From assembly GCF_024448165.1 (NCBI RefSeq), contig NZ_JAMOLN010000077.1:1-41274 (forward strand): a DNA stretch of 41,274 bases, written 5' to 3'. Positions 1-8,800 of this stretch are shown one piece after another (position 1 is the first letter of the stretch; the number at the start of each line of letters is the position of its first letter). Below the pieces are notes generated by a model, which saw nothing but the letters and a program-made list of their open reading frames with translations, was not told the origin of the DNA and made no database searches. This stretch comes from Streptomyces longispororuber. Its GTDB lineage: Bacteria; Actinomycetota; Actinomycetes; Streptomycetales; Streptomycetaceae. The position numbers were made by a program, and so were the translations under genes.

Positions 1-113
1 GACTCCAGCTCGCCGTAGTCCAGGAATATCCCGCGACAACCGCTGCACTGCTCGATCTGGACGCCATTGCGGTTGTAGGTGTGCATCGGTGCGTGACACT
101 TCGGACACTGCAT
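1..113 (-). CDS. TFIIB-type zinc-binding small protein (partial, C-terminus outside window)
   Basis: Only the first 37 codons are visible; the gene runs off the left edge. It starts MQCPKCHAPMHTY and continues with EQCSGCRGIFLDYGELE. Two CxxC pairs (residues 3/6 and 23/26) and the G-x-(F/W)-L-D-x-G-E-L tail are the hallmark of the zf-TFIIB family, small proteins that bind one zinc ion; their role in bacteria is unknown. GGGAG lies 6 bases before the ATG. I cannot see whether a longer C-terminal region follows. Confidence 0.8.
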   Translation of the reverse strand, partial: MQCPKCHAPMHTYNRNGVQIEQCSGCRGIFLDYGELE

Positions 114-182
114 GCTCGGCTCAACTCCCTGCCGTTCGGTGCTGCTTCGCCGGAACACTTCCCGGCTTCCGTCTCCCGCACC

Positions 183-1133
183 CTACTTGGCGTGGCCGTT
201 CCCCAAGTCGGGTGGGACAAAAGCCATGCGGGCACACGCGTCGACCACCGCCTCCTCGACGTCGTCGAGCGGCCGGCCGGCCTCGGTGGCCTTCGCCACG
301 GCGAGGGCGGCGGTCTGGACGGTCAGGGCGCGGGCCGGGACGTCCAGGGCGGGCCAGGGGTCGTCCACGCTCAGTTCCTTCGCACCGCCCGCGCGTTGGT
401 AGGCGGTGAGGAAGCGGGTCCACTCGTCGGAGGACAGCAGGCCGCAGGCGAACCAGGCCGCCGGGCGGGCCAAGTCCCAGGCCGGGTCGCCGATTCCGAG
501 GTCGTCGACGTCGATCAGGAGCCAGGTCCCGGAGTCGGCCGGGTGGCGGACCAGCTGGCCGAGGTGCAGGTCACCGTGGCAGAGGGCGTGCGCGTGCTCG
601 TACGGGACCTCGCCACGGGCCCACGGCGGCAGGCTCCGCCAGGCGCGGCGGACGGGCGCCGCGGCCGGGTGGCCGGGGGCGCTCGCGTCGAGCCGGGCCA
701 GGGCGCGGGCCGCCTTCTCCGGGCCCCGCATCGGGGGCAGGCCGGGCGGGAGCCGGTGCCCGGGTGTGGTGTGGAGGCGGGCCAGGAGGCCGGCCGCGGC
801 CTCCCACGGGGCGTGCTCGGGGTGGTCGGGGTCGACGGGGGTGCCGTGCGGCCAGAACGTGACGAGCCGGTCCTGCACGGCCGTCGCCGTCGGACGCAGC
901 GGCGGCAGGAGGACCCCGGCGAGGGCGGGCAGGGCGGCAACCGCGAGGCGGCGGTCGAGGTCCGCGCGGTCCGTGTCCGGGGCGTGCGCCTTGGCGACGG
1001 TGTCGCCGTGCCGGACGACGGTGCCGTCGGGCCGGTCGGCGAGGGTCGCGCCGCCGCAGACGCACGGAATGCCGGTCGGATGGGCCGCACCCCTGGCCTC
1101 GGCCCGGAGCGCGGGGAGCAAGGGCGTGGTCAC
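183..1133 (-). CDS. Aminoglycoside phosphotransferase (APH/choline kinase fold) family protein
   Basis: 316 residues. The catalytic loop reads CHGDLHLGQLV (about residues 185-195), matching Brenner's HxD motif with Gln in place of the usual metal-binding Asn. HGDLHLGQ also occurs in maltokinase-like members, so Gln here is probably functional. The second metal motif is LLIDVDDLGIGDPAWDLA, equivalent to the DxD of the family. The family transfers phosphate from ATP to hydroxyl groups of antibiotics, sugars or other small molecules; the substrate cannot be told from sequence, and resistance should not be assumed. Cytoplasmic, no signal or membrane segment. It is a single gene separated from its upstream neighbour by a strong terminator. 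Confidence 0.85.
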   Translation of the reverse strand: MTTPLLPALRAEARGAAHPTGIPCVCGGATLADRPDGTVVRHGDTVAKAHAPDTDRADLDRRLAVAALPALAGVLLPPLRPTATAVQDRLVTFWPHGTPVDPDHPEHAPWEAAAGLLARLHTTPGHRLPPGLPPMRGPEKAARALARLDASAPGHPAAAPVRRAWRSLPPWARGEVPYEHAHALCHGDLHLGQLVRHPADSGTWLLIDVDDLGIGDPAWDLARPAAWFACGLLSSDEWTRFLTAYQRAGGAKELSVDDPWPALDVPARALTVQTAALAVAKATEAGRPLDDVEEAVVDACARMAFVPPDLGNGHAK

Positions 1134-1206
1134 AGTGTCCCCCGGTCGTGGTGCTCGGTCGGGCAGAGCCTACGGCCCCGGGGCCGCCGCCGTACCGGGG
1201 CAAAGC

Positions 1207-1242
1207 AATGCCGCGTGCAGCTCCCCAGCTGCACGCGGCATT
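1207..1242 (-). terminator. Perfect 16-bp hairpin terminator
   Basis: AATGCCGCGTGCAGCT is followed by CCCC and its exact reverse complement, a 16-bp perfect stem with a 4-base loop. It lies downstream of the 68-residue membrane protein (stop at 1330) and ahead of the phosphotransferase start at 1133, so it most likely ends transcription of the former. There is no long U run, as is usual in Streptomyces. Confidence 0.8.
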
Positions 1243-1329
1243 TGTGCCGTCCGCCGCACCCCCGTCCCCACGGGGTTTCATGGCCGGATGTCCCCGCCCG
1301 GACCGCTCTTCCGGGCCTGGAGGCGCCGC

Positions 1330-1536
1330 TCAGCGCCCCAGCATCACGCCCACGGACGACGCTTGTGTGACCACCGCGTCCCAGCCGCCGAAGACGACGA
1401 CGAGAAGGGCCGCGAGAGGGAGGACCATGGCCGTGGCCACCAGCGGGTGACGGCGGCCGGTGGTGGGGCCGCCGAACATGCCCGCCCTGCCGATCCGTGT
1501 GCGGAACGCTGTCGTCCGCGATGCCGTGTCCGCCAT
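1330..1536 (-). CDS. Small single-pass membrane protein of unknown function
   Basis: 68 residues starting MADTASRTTAFRTRIGRAG; GGGAGAGG lies just upstream of this ATG at the right distance, which is why I chose it over longer in-frame starts reaching 1716. The N-terminal 30 residues are basic and polar; residues about 31-50 (PLVATAMVLPLAALLVVVFG) form one membrane helix, and the tail of about 18 residues is neutral. The basic side before the helix suggests an N-in topology. I do not recognise a family. The 5' leader carries an 11-bp hairpin at 1581-1624, and transcription ends at the 1207-1242 hairpin, so this looks like a monocistronic unit. Confidence 0.65.
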   Translation of the reverse strand: MADTASRTTAFRTRIGRAGMFGGPTTGRRHPLVATAMVLPLAALLVVVFGGWDAVVTQASSVGVMLGR

Positions 1537-1580
1537 GGTCCTCTCCCGGTCGAAATCTTGAGTTCTTGCCTGTAGTGGCA

Positions 1581-1624
1581 GCGGCGGGTGCCTGACCTCG
1601 GGGGACGAGTGCTGCACCCGCCGC
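1581..1624. promoter_or_regulatory. 11-bp inverted repeat in the leader of the 68-residue gene
   Basis: GCGGCGGGTGC (1581-1591) pairs exactly with GCACCCGCCGC (1614-1624) across a 22-base loop. It lies between two minus-strand genes: about 120 bases after the stop of the 90-residue gene and 45 bases before the start of the 68-residue gene. It could be the terminator of the former or a structured leader of the latter. GAGGTCA occurs twice on the minus strand, once ahead of the hairpin and once in its loop. Confidence 0.5.
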
Positions 1625-1742
1625 TTGACCTCAAATCTATGGGCGGCGGCTCCCCGGGTCGTCATGCCCTCGTACCGATTGCCGGGCCTCCCGGAGGATG
1701 AGCGCTCCCACCCCATGTACTCCCCTGGGTGGAGAAGAGGTC

Positions 1743-2015
1743 CTAGGTCTCGGGGTCTTCCCGGAGGGGACGGCTCTTCTCCGCCGCTTCCGAGGCCTCC
1801 TCCCGCGGAACCGGCTGCTCGACGAGGGCGAGGACCCGCGTCGCCATGAAGCGCGCGGTGCGCACCACGGACCCGCTGCGGGTGACTTCGCTCACTTCCA
1901 CGACTCCCCTGCGGACCGCCGTCTCCACTCTGCGGCCCGCACGGCTCGCCACCACTTCGTACGTACGCGTCGTGTCCCCGGCGTCCACGACTATCTCGAC
2001 CCGATCGCCCTTCAT
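1743..2015 (-). CDS. Conserved-type small protein of unknown function
   Basis: 90 residues starting MKGDRVEIVVDAGDTTRTYE; GAAGGGGG lies upstream. The first 65 residues alternate hydrophobic and charged residues as in a small beta-rich fold (EIVVDAGDTTRTYEVV, RGVVEVSEVTRSGS, ATRVLALVE), followed by a charged tail (EEASEAAEKSRPLREDPET) that is probably disordered. No Cys, no membrane segment. I do not recognise the family. It is divergently oriented from the kinase starting near 2215, with about 200 bases shared upstream, so the two may share regulatory DNA, but no operator was obvious. Confidence 0.65.
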   Translation of the reverse strand: MKGDRVEIVVDAGDTTRTYEVVASRAGRRVETAVRRGVVEVSEVTRSGSVVRTARFMATRVLALVEQPVPREEASEAAEKSRPLREDPET

Positions 2016-2214
2016 GGGCTCAATCCCCCTTCTGTGCCAGGCGGTTGGGTGTCCGGGCAGCGTCAAGCCGCCCTGCTCCCGCGCTCCCTGACCACCTTTC
2101 AAGTTTCCCACCGGGCACTGACAATCGAATCGGGCGTGAGGGCGCGGCCTCTGCGCGCACTCGGGCGCGGAAACGTAAGCTGTGGCTCGTCAGACGGACC
2201 GGGCAGCAGCGGGG

Positions 2215-3495
2215 ATGGACATGGCGATGATGCGCCTGAGGCGCGAGGACCCGCGCGTCGTCGGCTCGTTCAGGCTTCACAGACGGCTCGGGGCCGGTGG
2301 GATGGGCGTCGTCTACCTCGGTTCCGACCGGCGTGGGCAGCGGGTCGCGCTCAAGGTGATCCGGCCGGACCTGGCGGAGGACCAGGAGTTCAGGTCGCGG
2401 TTCGCGCGCGAGGTGTCCGCCGCGCGGCGGATCCGCGGCGGCTGCACGGCGCGGCTCGTCGCGGCCGACCTGGAGGCGGACCGGCCCTGGTTCGCGACGC
2501 AGTACGTGCCCGGTCCCTCGCTGCACGACAAGGTCGCCGAGGAAGGGCCGCTGGCGGCCGCCGACGTGGCGGCCGTGGGCGCCGCGCTGTCGGAGGGCCT
2601 CGTCGCCGTCCACGAGGCCGGTGTCGTGCACCGGGACCTCAAGCCGTCGAACATCCTGCTGTCCCCGAAGGGGCCGCGGATCATCGACTTCGGCATCGCC
2701 TGGGCGACCGGGGCCTCGACGCTGACGCACGTGGGGACCGCCGTGGGCTCCCCCGGTTTCCTCGCGCCCGAGCAGGTGCGGGGCGCGGCCGTCACGCCCG
2801 CCACCGACGTGTTCGCCCTCGGCGCCACGCTCGCCTACTCGGCCATGGGCGACTCGCCCTTCGGGCACGGCAGTTCCGAGGTCATGCTCTACCGCGTGGT
2901 GCACGAGGAGGCGCAGCTGCACGGGGTGCCGGACGCGCTGGCCCCCCTGCTGCGCGCGTGTCTCGCGAAGGACCCGGAGGAGCGGCCCAGCACGCTCCAG
3001 CTGTCGCTGCGGCTCAAGGAGATCGCGGCCCGCGAGGCACAGGGCCTCGGTGAGGTGCGGCCGCCGGCGCCGCGCGTCGCCGAGCAGGACCGGCCGACGG
3101 GGCGGCTCGCCGATCCGCACGCCACGTACGAGCAGCAGCGCACCCAGCGCAGGACGCAGCCGGGGACTCCCGCGCCGCGGCCGAGCAACGGCAGGACCGG
3201 GGGCGGTTCGGCGCCGCGCTCCACGTCGTCGCGGTCCGGCAGCAGGCCCGCGCCGCGCAGTGGTGCCGGGCGTCCCGCTCCCCGGACGAACGGCACGGGC
3301 GCGGGCAAGAAGCTGCGGCCCGCGAATCCGCGGCTGCTGCGGCAGCGGCTGTTCGTGTTCGTGGTCGTGACGCTGCTCGTGGCGCTCGCCATCGCGGCGG
3401 CCCAGGGCTGCCAGGGCCCGTCGCGCGGGCTCGGCGGCGACAGCGGCGGACGGCAGACGGCTGCCGTCCGGGCGCTGCCGCTGCCGGAGAGCTGA
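2215..3495 (+). CDS. Membrane-anchored Ser/Thr protein kinase (Hanks type, PknB-like)
   Basis: 426 residues from the ATG at 2215, which has AGCGGGG directly upstream; in-frame ATGs at 2221 and 2227 and a GTG at 2182 are alternatives. Kinase domain about residues 15-275: glycine loop GAGGMG (26-31), VALK lysine (47), HRDLKPSN (H139, D141) and IIDFG (D158), APE motif present, so all catalytic residues are intact. Residues about 285-370 are Pro/Arg/Ser/Thr-rich and probably a disordered juxtamembrane region; about 379-396 (LFVFVVVTLLVALAIAAA) is one membrane helix, leaving a short extracytoplasmic tail of about 30 residues with no PASTA repeats. The tail is too small to be an obvious ligand-binding sensor. 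Substrate unknown; no phosphatase gene is adjacent. Confidence 0.9.
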   Translation: MDMAMMRLRREDPRVVGSFRLHRRLGAGGMGVVYLGSDRRGQRVALKVIRPDLAEDQEFRSRFAREVSAARRIRGGCTARLVAADLEADRPWFATQYVPGPSLHDKVAEEGPLAAADVAAVGAALSEGLVAVHEAGVVHRDLKPSNILLSPKGPRIIDFGIAWATGASTLTHVGTAVGSPGFLAPEQVRGAAVTPATDVFALGATLAYSAMGDSPFGHGSSEVMLYRVVHEEAQLHGVPDALAPLLRACLAKDPEERPSTLQLSLRLKEIAAREAQGLGEVRPPAPRVAEQDRPTGRLADPHATYEQQRTQRRTQPGTPAPRPSNGRTGGGSAPRSTSSRSGSRPAPRSGAGRPAPRTNGTGAGKKLRPANPRLLRQRLFVFVVVTLLVALAIAAAQGCQGPSRGLGGDSGGRQTAAVRALPLPES

Positions 3496-3498
3496 CCG

Positions 3499-4326
3499 TC
3501 AGAGTTCGGGGCGGCCGGTGGCCACGGCGTAGAACGCGACGGCGGCCGCCGCGCCCACGTTGAGCGAGTCGACGCCGTGGGCCATCGGGATGCGGACCCA
3601 TTCGTCGGCGGCCATCAGTGCCTTGGTGGACAGGCCGTCGCCCTCCGCGCCGAGCATGAGCGCCACCCGGTCCATCCGGTGCGGGGCCACCTCGTCGAGG
3701 GACTTCGCCTGGTCGGCCGGGGTGAGCGCCAGGAGGTTGAAGCCCGCCTCGCGGACCGTCTCCAGGGACTTCGGCCAGGCGTCGAGACGTGCGTACGGAA
3801 CCGAGAAGACCGCGCCCATGGAGACCTTCACGGAGCGGCGGTAGAGCGGGTCGGCGCAGTCGGGCGAGAGCAGCACCGCGTCCATGCCGAGGGCGGCCGC
3901 GGAGCGGAAGATCGCGCCGATGTTCGTGTGGTCGTTGACGGACTCCATGACGACCACGCGGCGTGCGGTGGTGAGGAGTTCGTCGGCGGTGGGCAGCGGC
4001 TTGCGCTGCATGGAGGCGAGGGCGCCGCGGTGCACGTGGTAGCCGGTGACCTTCTCCGCGAGGTCGGGGGCGACGGCGTACACCGGGGCGGGGACCTCGT
4101 CGATCACGTCGCGCATGACGTCGACCCACTTCGCCGAGAGCAGCATCGAGCGCATCTCGTACCCGGCCTGCTTGGCCCGGCGGATGACCTTCTCGCCCTC
4201 GGCGATGAACAGTCCCTCGGCCGGTTCGCGCTTGCGGCGCAGCTCCACGTCGGTCAGGCCCGTGTAGTCGCTCAGGCGGGGGTCGTCGGGGTCGTCGATG
4301 GTGATGAGACCTTGGGGATCAGCCAC
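3499..4326 (-). CDS. TrmH/SpoU-family RNA 2'-O-methyltransferase
   Basis: 275 residues with a GTG start. An N-terminal SpoU substrate-binding domain (about 15-100; EGLFIAEGEKVIRRA) is followed by the SPOUT knot domain with the three family motifs: motif 1 NIGAIFRSAAALG, motif 2 LMLGAEGDGLS and motif 3 IPMAHGVDSLNVGAAAAV. These form the trefoil-knot S-adenosylmethionine site; the Arg of motif 1 and Ser/Asn of motif 3 are present. The family methylates ribose 2'-OH in tRNA or 23S rRNA; the exact site cannot be predicted. There is no clear ribosome binding site, and a -35/-10 pair (4332-4361) places the transcript start at about the GTG, suggesting a leaderless mRNA. Converges with the kinase gene, the stops being a few bases apart. 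Confidence 0.9.
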   Translation of the reverse strand: MADPQGLITIDDPDDPRLSDYTGLTDVELRRKREPAEGLFIAEGEKVIRRAKQAGYEMRSMLLSAKWVDVMRDVIDEVPAPVYAVAPDLAEKVTGYHVHRGALASMQRKPLPTADELLTTARRVVVMESVNDHTNIGAIFRSAAALGMDAVLLSPDCADPLYRRSVKVSMGAVFSVPYARLDAWPKSLETVREAGFNLLALTPADQAKSLDEVAPHRMDRVALMLGAEGDGLSTKALMAADEWVRIPMAHGVDSLNVGAAAAVAFYAVATGRPEL

Positions 4327-4331
4327 GGGTC

Positions 4332-4361
4332 GATACTGCCTTGTCCTGGGTGTGGTGCCAA
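4332..4361 (-). promoter_or_regulatory. Putative promoter giving a leaderless SpoU methyltransferase mRNA
   Basis: On the minus strand TTGGCA (4361-4356) and AGTATC (4337-4332) are 18 bases apart; the expected start point falls at about the GTG codon at 4326. Short motifs, so this is only a candidate. Confidence 0.35.
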
Positions 4362-4380
4362 CGGCTCGGAACGAGTTGTG

Positions 4381-5616
4381 TTACCGCTGGTTACGTTCGG
4401 GTCCCTCGTGCACCACGCTGCCGATGACGATGACCGCCGGGGGCCTGACCCCTTCGGCGACCACCGTTTCGCCGACCGTGGCGAGGGTCGCGTCGACGCG
4501 GCGCTGGGCCGCCGTGGTGCCTTCCTGGACCAGTGCGACGGGGGTGGCCGGGTCCTTGCCGTGCTCGACCAGGGCCGCGGCGATCTTCCCGATCTTGTCG
4601 ACGCCCATCAGGATCACCAGGGTGCCGGTGAGCTTCGCCATGGCCGACCAGTCGACCAGGGAGCGCTCGTCGTCCGGCGCCACGTGGCCGCTGACCACGG
4701 TGAACTCGTGGGCGACGCCGCGGTGCGTGACCGGGATGCCGGCGGCGCCCGGGACCGAGATCGAGCTGGAGATGCCGGGCACGACCGTGACCGGGATGCC
4801 TTCGGCGGCCAGGGCCTGGGCCTCCTCCATGCCGCGGCCGAAGACGAACGGGTCGCCGCCCTTGAGCCGGACGACGGCCTTGCCCTGCTTGGCGTGCTCG
4901 ACGAGGGCCTGGTTGATGGCCTCCTGGACCATCTGGCGGCCGTACGGGATCTTCGCCGCGTCGATCACCTCGACGTGCGGCGGGAGTTCGTCGAGCAGGT
5001 CGCGCGGGCCGAGCCGGTCGGCGATGACGACGTCGGCCTCGGCGAGGAGGCGCCGGCCGCGGACCGTGATCAGGTCCGGGTCGCCGGGGCCGCCGCCGAC
5101 CAGGGCGACGCCGGGCGTGCGGGTCCGCTCGGTGCTGACGGTGCCGTCCCGCAGGGCCTCGACGAGCGCGTCGCGGACGGCGGCGGTGCGGCGCGGGTCG
5201 CGGTCGGCGGCCTCGGTGGACAGGACCGCGAGCGTGACGCCCTCGGTGCGGCCGGTGGCCGGGGTCCACGCGGTGGCGGCCTCCGCGTCGTCGGAGCGGA
5301 CGCACCAGGTGCGGTGGCGCTCCGCCTCGGCCGACGCCAGCTCGTTCGCCGCGCGGTCGGCCGTGGCGACCAGGACGTACCAGGCCTCGGCCAGGTCGCC
5401 CTCCTCGTAGCGGCGACGGGTCCAGCTGATCTCGCCCGCGTCCGCCATGGCCTCCACGGAGGGGGTGGCCGACGGGGAGATCAGGGTGATGTCCGCGCCC
5501 GCCGCGATCAGGGCGGGCAGCCTGCGCTGGGCGACCTGGCCGCCGCCGATGACGATCGTCTTGCGGCCGGTCAGTCGCAGGCCGACCGGGTATGCGGGGT
5601 GCTGAGCGGGGGGCAT
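4381..5616 (-). CDS. cobA: CysG-type siroheme/precorrin enzyme: precorrin-2 dehydrogenase fused to uroporphyrinogen-III C-methyltransferase
   Basis: 411 residues, ATG with AGGAG upstream. Residues about 1-115 form a Rossmann domain (TIVIGGGQVAQRR) of the CysG N-terminal type, which oxidises precorrin-2 using NAD. Residues about 168-405 are the SAM uroporphyrinogen-III methyltransferase: GVALVGGGPGDPDLITVRG, the DRLGPRDLL segment, VVRLKGGDPFVFGRG and VPGISSSISVPGAAGIPVTHRG are all diagnostic. It makes precorrin-2 (committing to cobalamin or siroheme) and possibly sirohydrochlorin. Next to the BluB-CobT fusion and CobL it is probably the cobalamin-pathway copy; cysG is an equally valid name. 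No B12 riboswitch was recognisable upstream. Confidence 0.92.
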   Translation of the reverse strand: MPPAQHPAYPVGLRLTGRKTIVIGGGQVAQRRLPALIAAGADITLISPSATPSVEAMADAGEISWTRRRYEEGDLAEAWYVLVATADRAANELASAEAERHRTWCVRSDDAEAATAWTPATGRTEGVTLAVLSTEAADRDPRRTAAVRDALVEALRDGTVSTERTRTPGVALVGGGPGDPDLITVRGRRLLAEADVVIADRLGPRDLLDELPPHVEVIDAAKIPYGRQMVQEAINQALVEHAKQGKAVVRLKGGDPFVFGRGMEEAQALAAEGIPVTVVPGISSSISVPGAAGIPVTHRGVAHEFTVVSGHVAPDDERSLVDWSAMAKLTGTLVILMGVDKIGKIAAALVEHGKDPATPVALVQEGTTAAQRRVDATLATVGETVVAEGVRPPAVIVIGSVVHEGPERNQR

Positions 5617-5789
5617 GTCGTACGGCTCCTGGGACGGCGGGGCTGGCTGGGCTGCGACGGTGGAGCCCTGTGACGTGCGGTTTCCTCTGGCGACAGCTTA
5701 TGCCTGGCCGGCGGGGGCGGGTACGTGCGGCCGGTCACGGGGGCTGGTCACGGGTTCGCGCCGTGGCTCGGAGCCTCGTGTGCCGGGTG

Positions 5790-5864
5790 CGGGTGCGTCG
5801 TGGCTGGTCGCGCAGTTCCCCACGCCCCTGGGATGTACGGCCTGCGGCCGGCGTCCCAGGGGCG
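5790..5864 (-). terminator. Hairpin within a recurrent Streptomyces intergenic repeat
   Basis: CGCCCCTGGGA (5823-5833) pairs exactly with TCCCAGGGGCG (5854-5864), with a GGCC-tgc-GGCC mini-stem in the loop. It lies 13 bases past the stop of the BluB-CobT gene and probably terminates it. The flank GTGGCTGGTCGCGCAGTTCC matches a string I recognise from intergenic regions of many Streptomyces genomes, ending in a similar C-rich/G-rich hairpin. The remaining bases 5617-5789, upstream of cobA, hold only a possible -10 (TAAGCT on the minus strand near 5700). Confidence 0.65.
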
Positions 5865-5876
5865 CGAAGGCATCGG

Positions 5877-8800
5877 CTACTTCTCCGTGACGCCTGCCGA
5901 GTCGAACGTCGCGACCTCGTGCATGGCACGCGCCGCGCTCTGCACGATCGGGAGCGCGAGGAGCGCGCCCGTGCCCTCGCCCAGGCGCAGGTCCAGGTCG
6001 ACCAGCGGGCGCAGGCCCAGCTTGTTGAGCGCGGCGACGTGGCCGGGCTCGGCGCTGCGGTGGCCCGCGATGCAGGCGGCGAGGACCTCGGGGGCGATGG
6101 CGCGGGCGACCAGGGCCGCGGCCCCGGCGCTCACGCCGTCCAGGATCACCGGCGTGCGCAGCGAGGCGCCGCCGAGCAGCAGGCCGACCAGCGCCGCGTG
6201 CTCCAGGCCGCCGACCGCGGCGAGGACACCGATCGGGTCCGCCGGGTCGGGCTGGTGCACGTCGAGGGCGCGGCGCACGACCTCGATCTTGCGGGCGTGG
6301 GTCTCGTCGTTGATCCCGGTGCCGCGGCCGGTGACCTCGGCGGGGTCGACGTCGGTGTAGACCGAGATGAGGGCCGCCGACGCCGTGGTGTTGGCGATGC
6401 CCATCTCACCGGTCAGCAGCGCCTTGTTGCCCGCGGCGACCAAGTCGCGGGCCGTCTCGATGCCGACCTCGATGGCGGCCTTGACCTCTTCGCGGGTCAG
6501 GGCCGGGCCCGCCGTCATGTCGGCGGTGCCCGCCCGCACCTTGCGGGGCAGCAGACCGGGGGTGGCGGGGAGTTCGGAGGCGACGCCCACGTCGATGACG
6601 CAGACCTCGGCGCCGACCTGGTTCGCGAACGCGTTGCAGACCGCGCCGCCGCCCAGGAAGTTCGCCACCATCTGGCCGGTGACCTCCTGCGGCCACGGGG
6701 TCACGCCCTGGGCGTGCACGCCGTGGTCGCCCGCGAAGATCGCGACGGCCGCGGGCTCCGGGATCGGCGGCGGGCACATCCGGGACAGCCCGGACAGCTG
6801 TGCGGAGATGATCTCCAGCATGCCGAGCGCGCCCGCGGGCTTCGTCATCCGCTTCTGCCGCTCCCACGCCTCGCCGAGCGCCTTGGCGTCCAGCGGGCGG
6901 ATGTTGGAGACGGTCTCGGCGAGCAGGTCGTGCGGGTCCTCGCCGGGCAGCGCGCGCCGGCCGTACGTCTCCTCGTGCACGACCCACGACAGAGGGCGGC
7001 GCTTGGACCAGCCGGCCTGCATCAGCTCGGGCTCGTCCGGGAACTCGTCGACGTAGCCGACGCACAGGTACGCGACCACTTCGAGGTGCTCGGGCAGGCC
7101 GAGCGTGCGGACCATCTCGCGCTCGTCGAAGAAGGAGACCCAGCCGACGCCGAGGCCCTCGGCGCGGGCCGCGAGCCACAGGTTCTCGACCGCGAGCGCG
7201 GAGGAGTACGGGGCCATCTGCGGCTGCGTGTGACGGCCGAGGGTGTGGCGGCCGCCGCGGGTCGGGTCGGCGGTGACCACGATGTTCACCGGGGTGTCGA
7301 GGATGGCCTCGATCTTCAGTTCCTTGAACTGCTTCGCGCGGCCCTTGGGGAGGGACTTGGCGTAGGCGTCCTTCTGGCGCATGGCCAGCTCGTGCATCGT
7401 GCGGCGGGTCTCCGCCGAGCGGATGACGACGAAGTCCCAGGGCTGGGAGTGGCCGACGGACGGCGCCGTGTGGGCGGCCTCCAGGACGCGGAGCAGGACC
7501 TCGTGCGGGATGGGATCGCTGCGGAAGCCGTTGCGGATGTCCCGGCGCTCGCGCATCACGCGCAGGACGGCCTCGCGCTCGGCGTCGTCGTAGCCGGGAG
7601 CGGCGGCGCCGACCGGCTCGGCGAGGGTCTCGGGCAGCTGCTCGGGACCGTCCTCCGGTTCGGCCTCGACGGCCTGGAGGGGTTCCGGCTGCTCCTGCAC
7701 GGGGGCGACCTCGATGAGCTCCGGCTCCTCGGCCTCCGCCTCGGCCCCGAACTGCTCGGGCGCGGGGCCGGCGGCCGGGCCGCCGTCGCGCGGTGCGGGC
7801 ACGGTCGCGGGGCCCTCGGCCGGCTCCTCGGCGACGGGCTGCTCAGCGGCCTCGGCCGGGAACTCCTGCGCGGGGGCCTCGGTCACGGGCCCGGCGGGCT
7901 GCTCGGCCACCGGAGCGGCGACGGGCTCGGGCTCGACCACGGCTTCCGGCTCCACGACGGCCACGGGCTCGGCGACGACGGGCTCCACGACGACCGGGCT
8001 CTCCGGCTCGGCGGCCGGGGCGACGGGCTGCTCGGCGAGCGGCTCGGCGGGCACGGCCGGCTCCTGCGGCTGCTCCTGGAACGGCTCCTGGAACGCCTCC
8101 TGAGGAGCCATCGCCACGGCCTCCTGCACCGGCACCTGCTGCTCGTGCTGCTCGGCGACGACGACCGGCTCGGCCTCGGGCGCCGGAACCGGCTCGGCCC
8201 CCTGGTCGGGCAGCGGAGGCACGACCATGGCCTGCGGCGGGGTCGGCGCGAGATGCGGCGTCGTGGGCACGGTGCCCTCGACGGGGACGAACTGGCCGAG
8301 GAGCTGCTGCTCGGGCGCGGCCACGGGGACCGACTGCTGCGGGTACTCCTGCGGCGGCAGGCCCTCGTGCACGGCGTACTGACCGGACTGACCGGACTGA
8401 CCGGACAGGTCGGCCTGGCCGACGTACGCGGCGACCGGGGTCGGCTCGGCGACGGGCACGAACTCCGGCGCCGCCTCCGGCGCTTGGAAGTGCGGGGCCG
8501 GCTCGGCGTACTGCGCCGGGACGGCCTCAGGGACGACCGTTTCTGCGGGCGCCGGCGGCGGCATCTCGTATCCGCCCTGCTGCTGGGGCTCGGCGAGCTG
8601 CTGTGCCTCGGCCGGCTGCCACGGGGCGGCGCCCTGCGGCGGGATGTCGAGGTACTCGGGGCCCGTGGTGGGCGGGCCCGCCTGGCGGACCGGCATCGGG
8701 TTCGGCGGCGTCTGCTGCGCCGGGCCCCGGTCGGCGAGCGAGCGCACCGGGCTGCCGCCGGTCTCCGGCACGGCCGGGCCCATGTGCAGGGGGCGGCGGG

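Noticed and set aside
183..1133. Aminoglycoside resistance gene
   Set aside because: Motifs support only the broad phosphotransferase fold; the Gln in HGDLHLGQ and the context do not indicate antibiotic resistance.
3577..5673. 698-residue plus-strand ORF across the SpoU and cobA genes
   Set aside because: It spans two well-supported minus-strand genes and has typical shadow composition.
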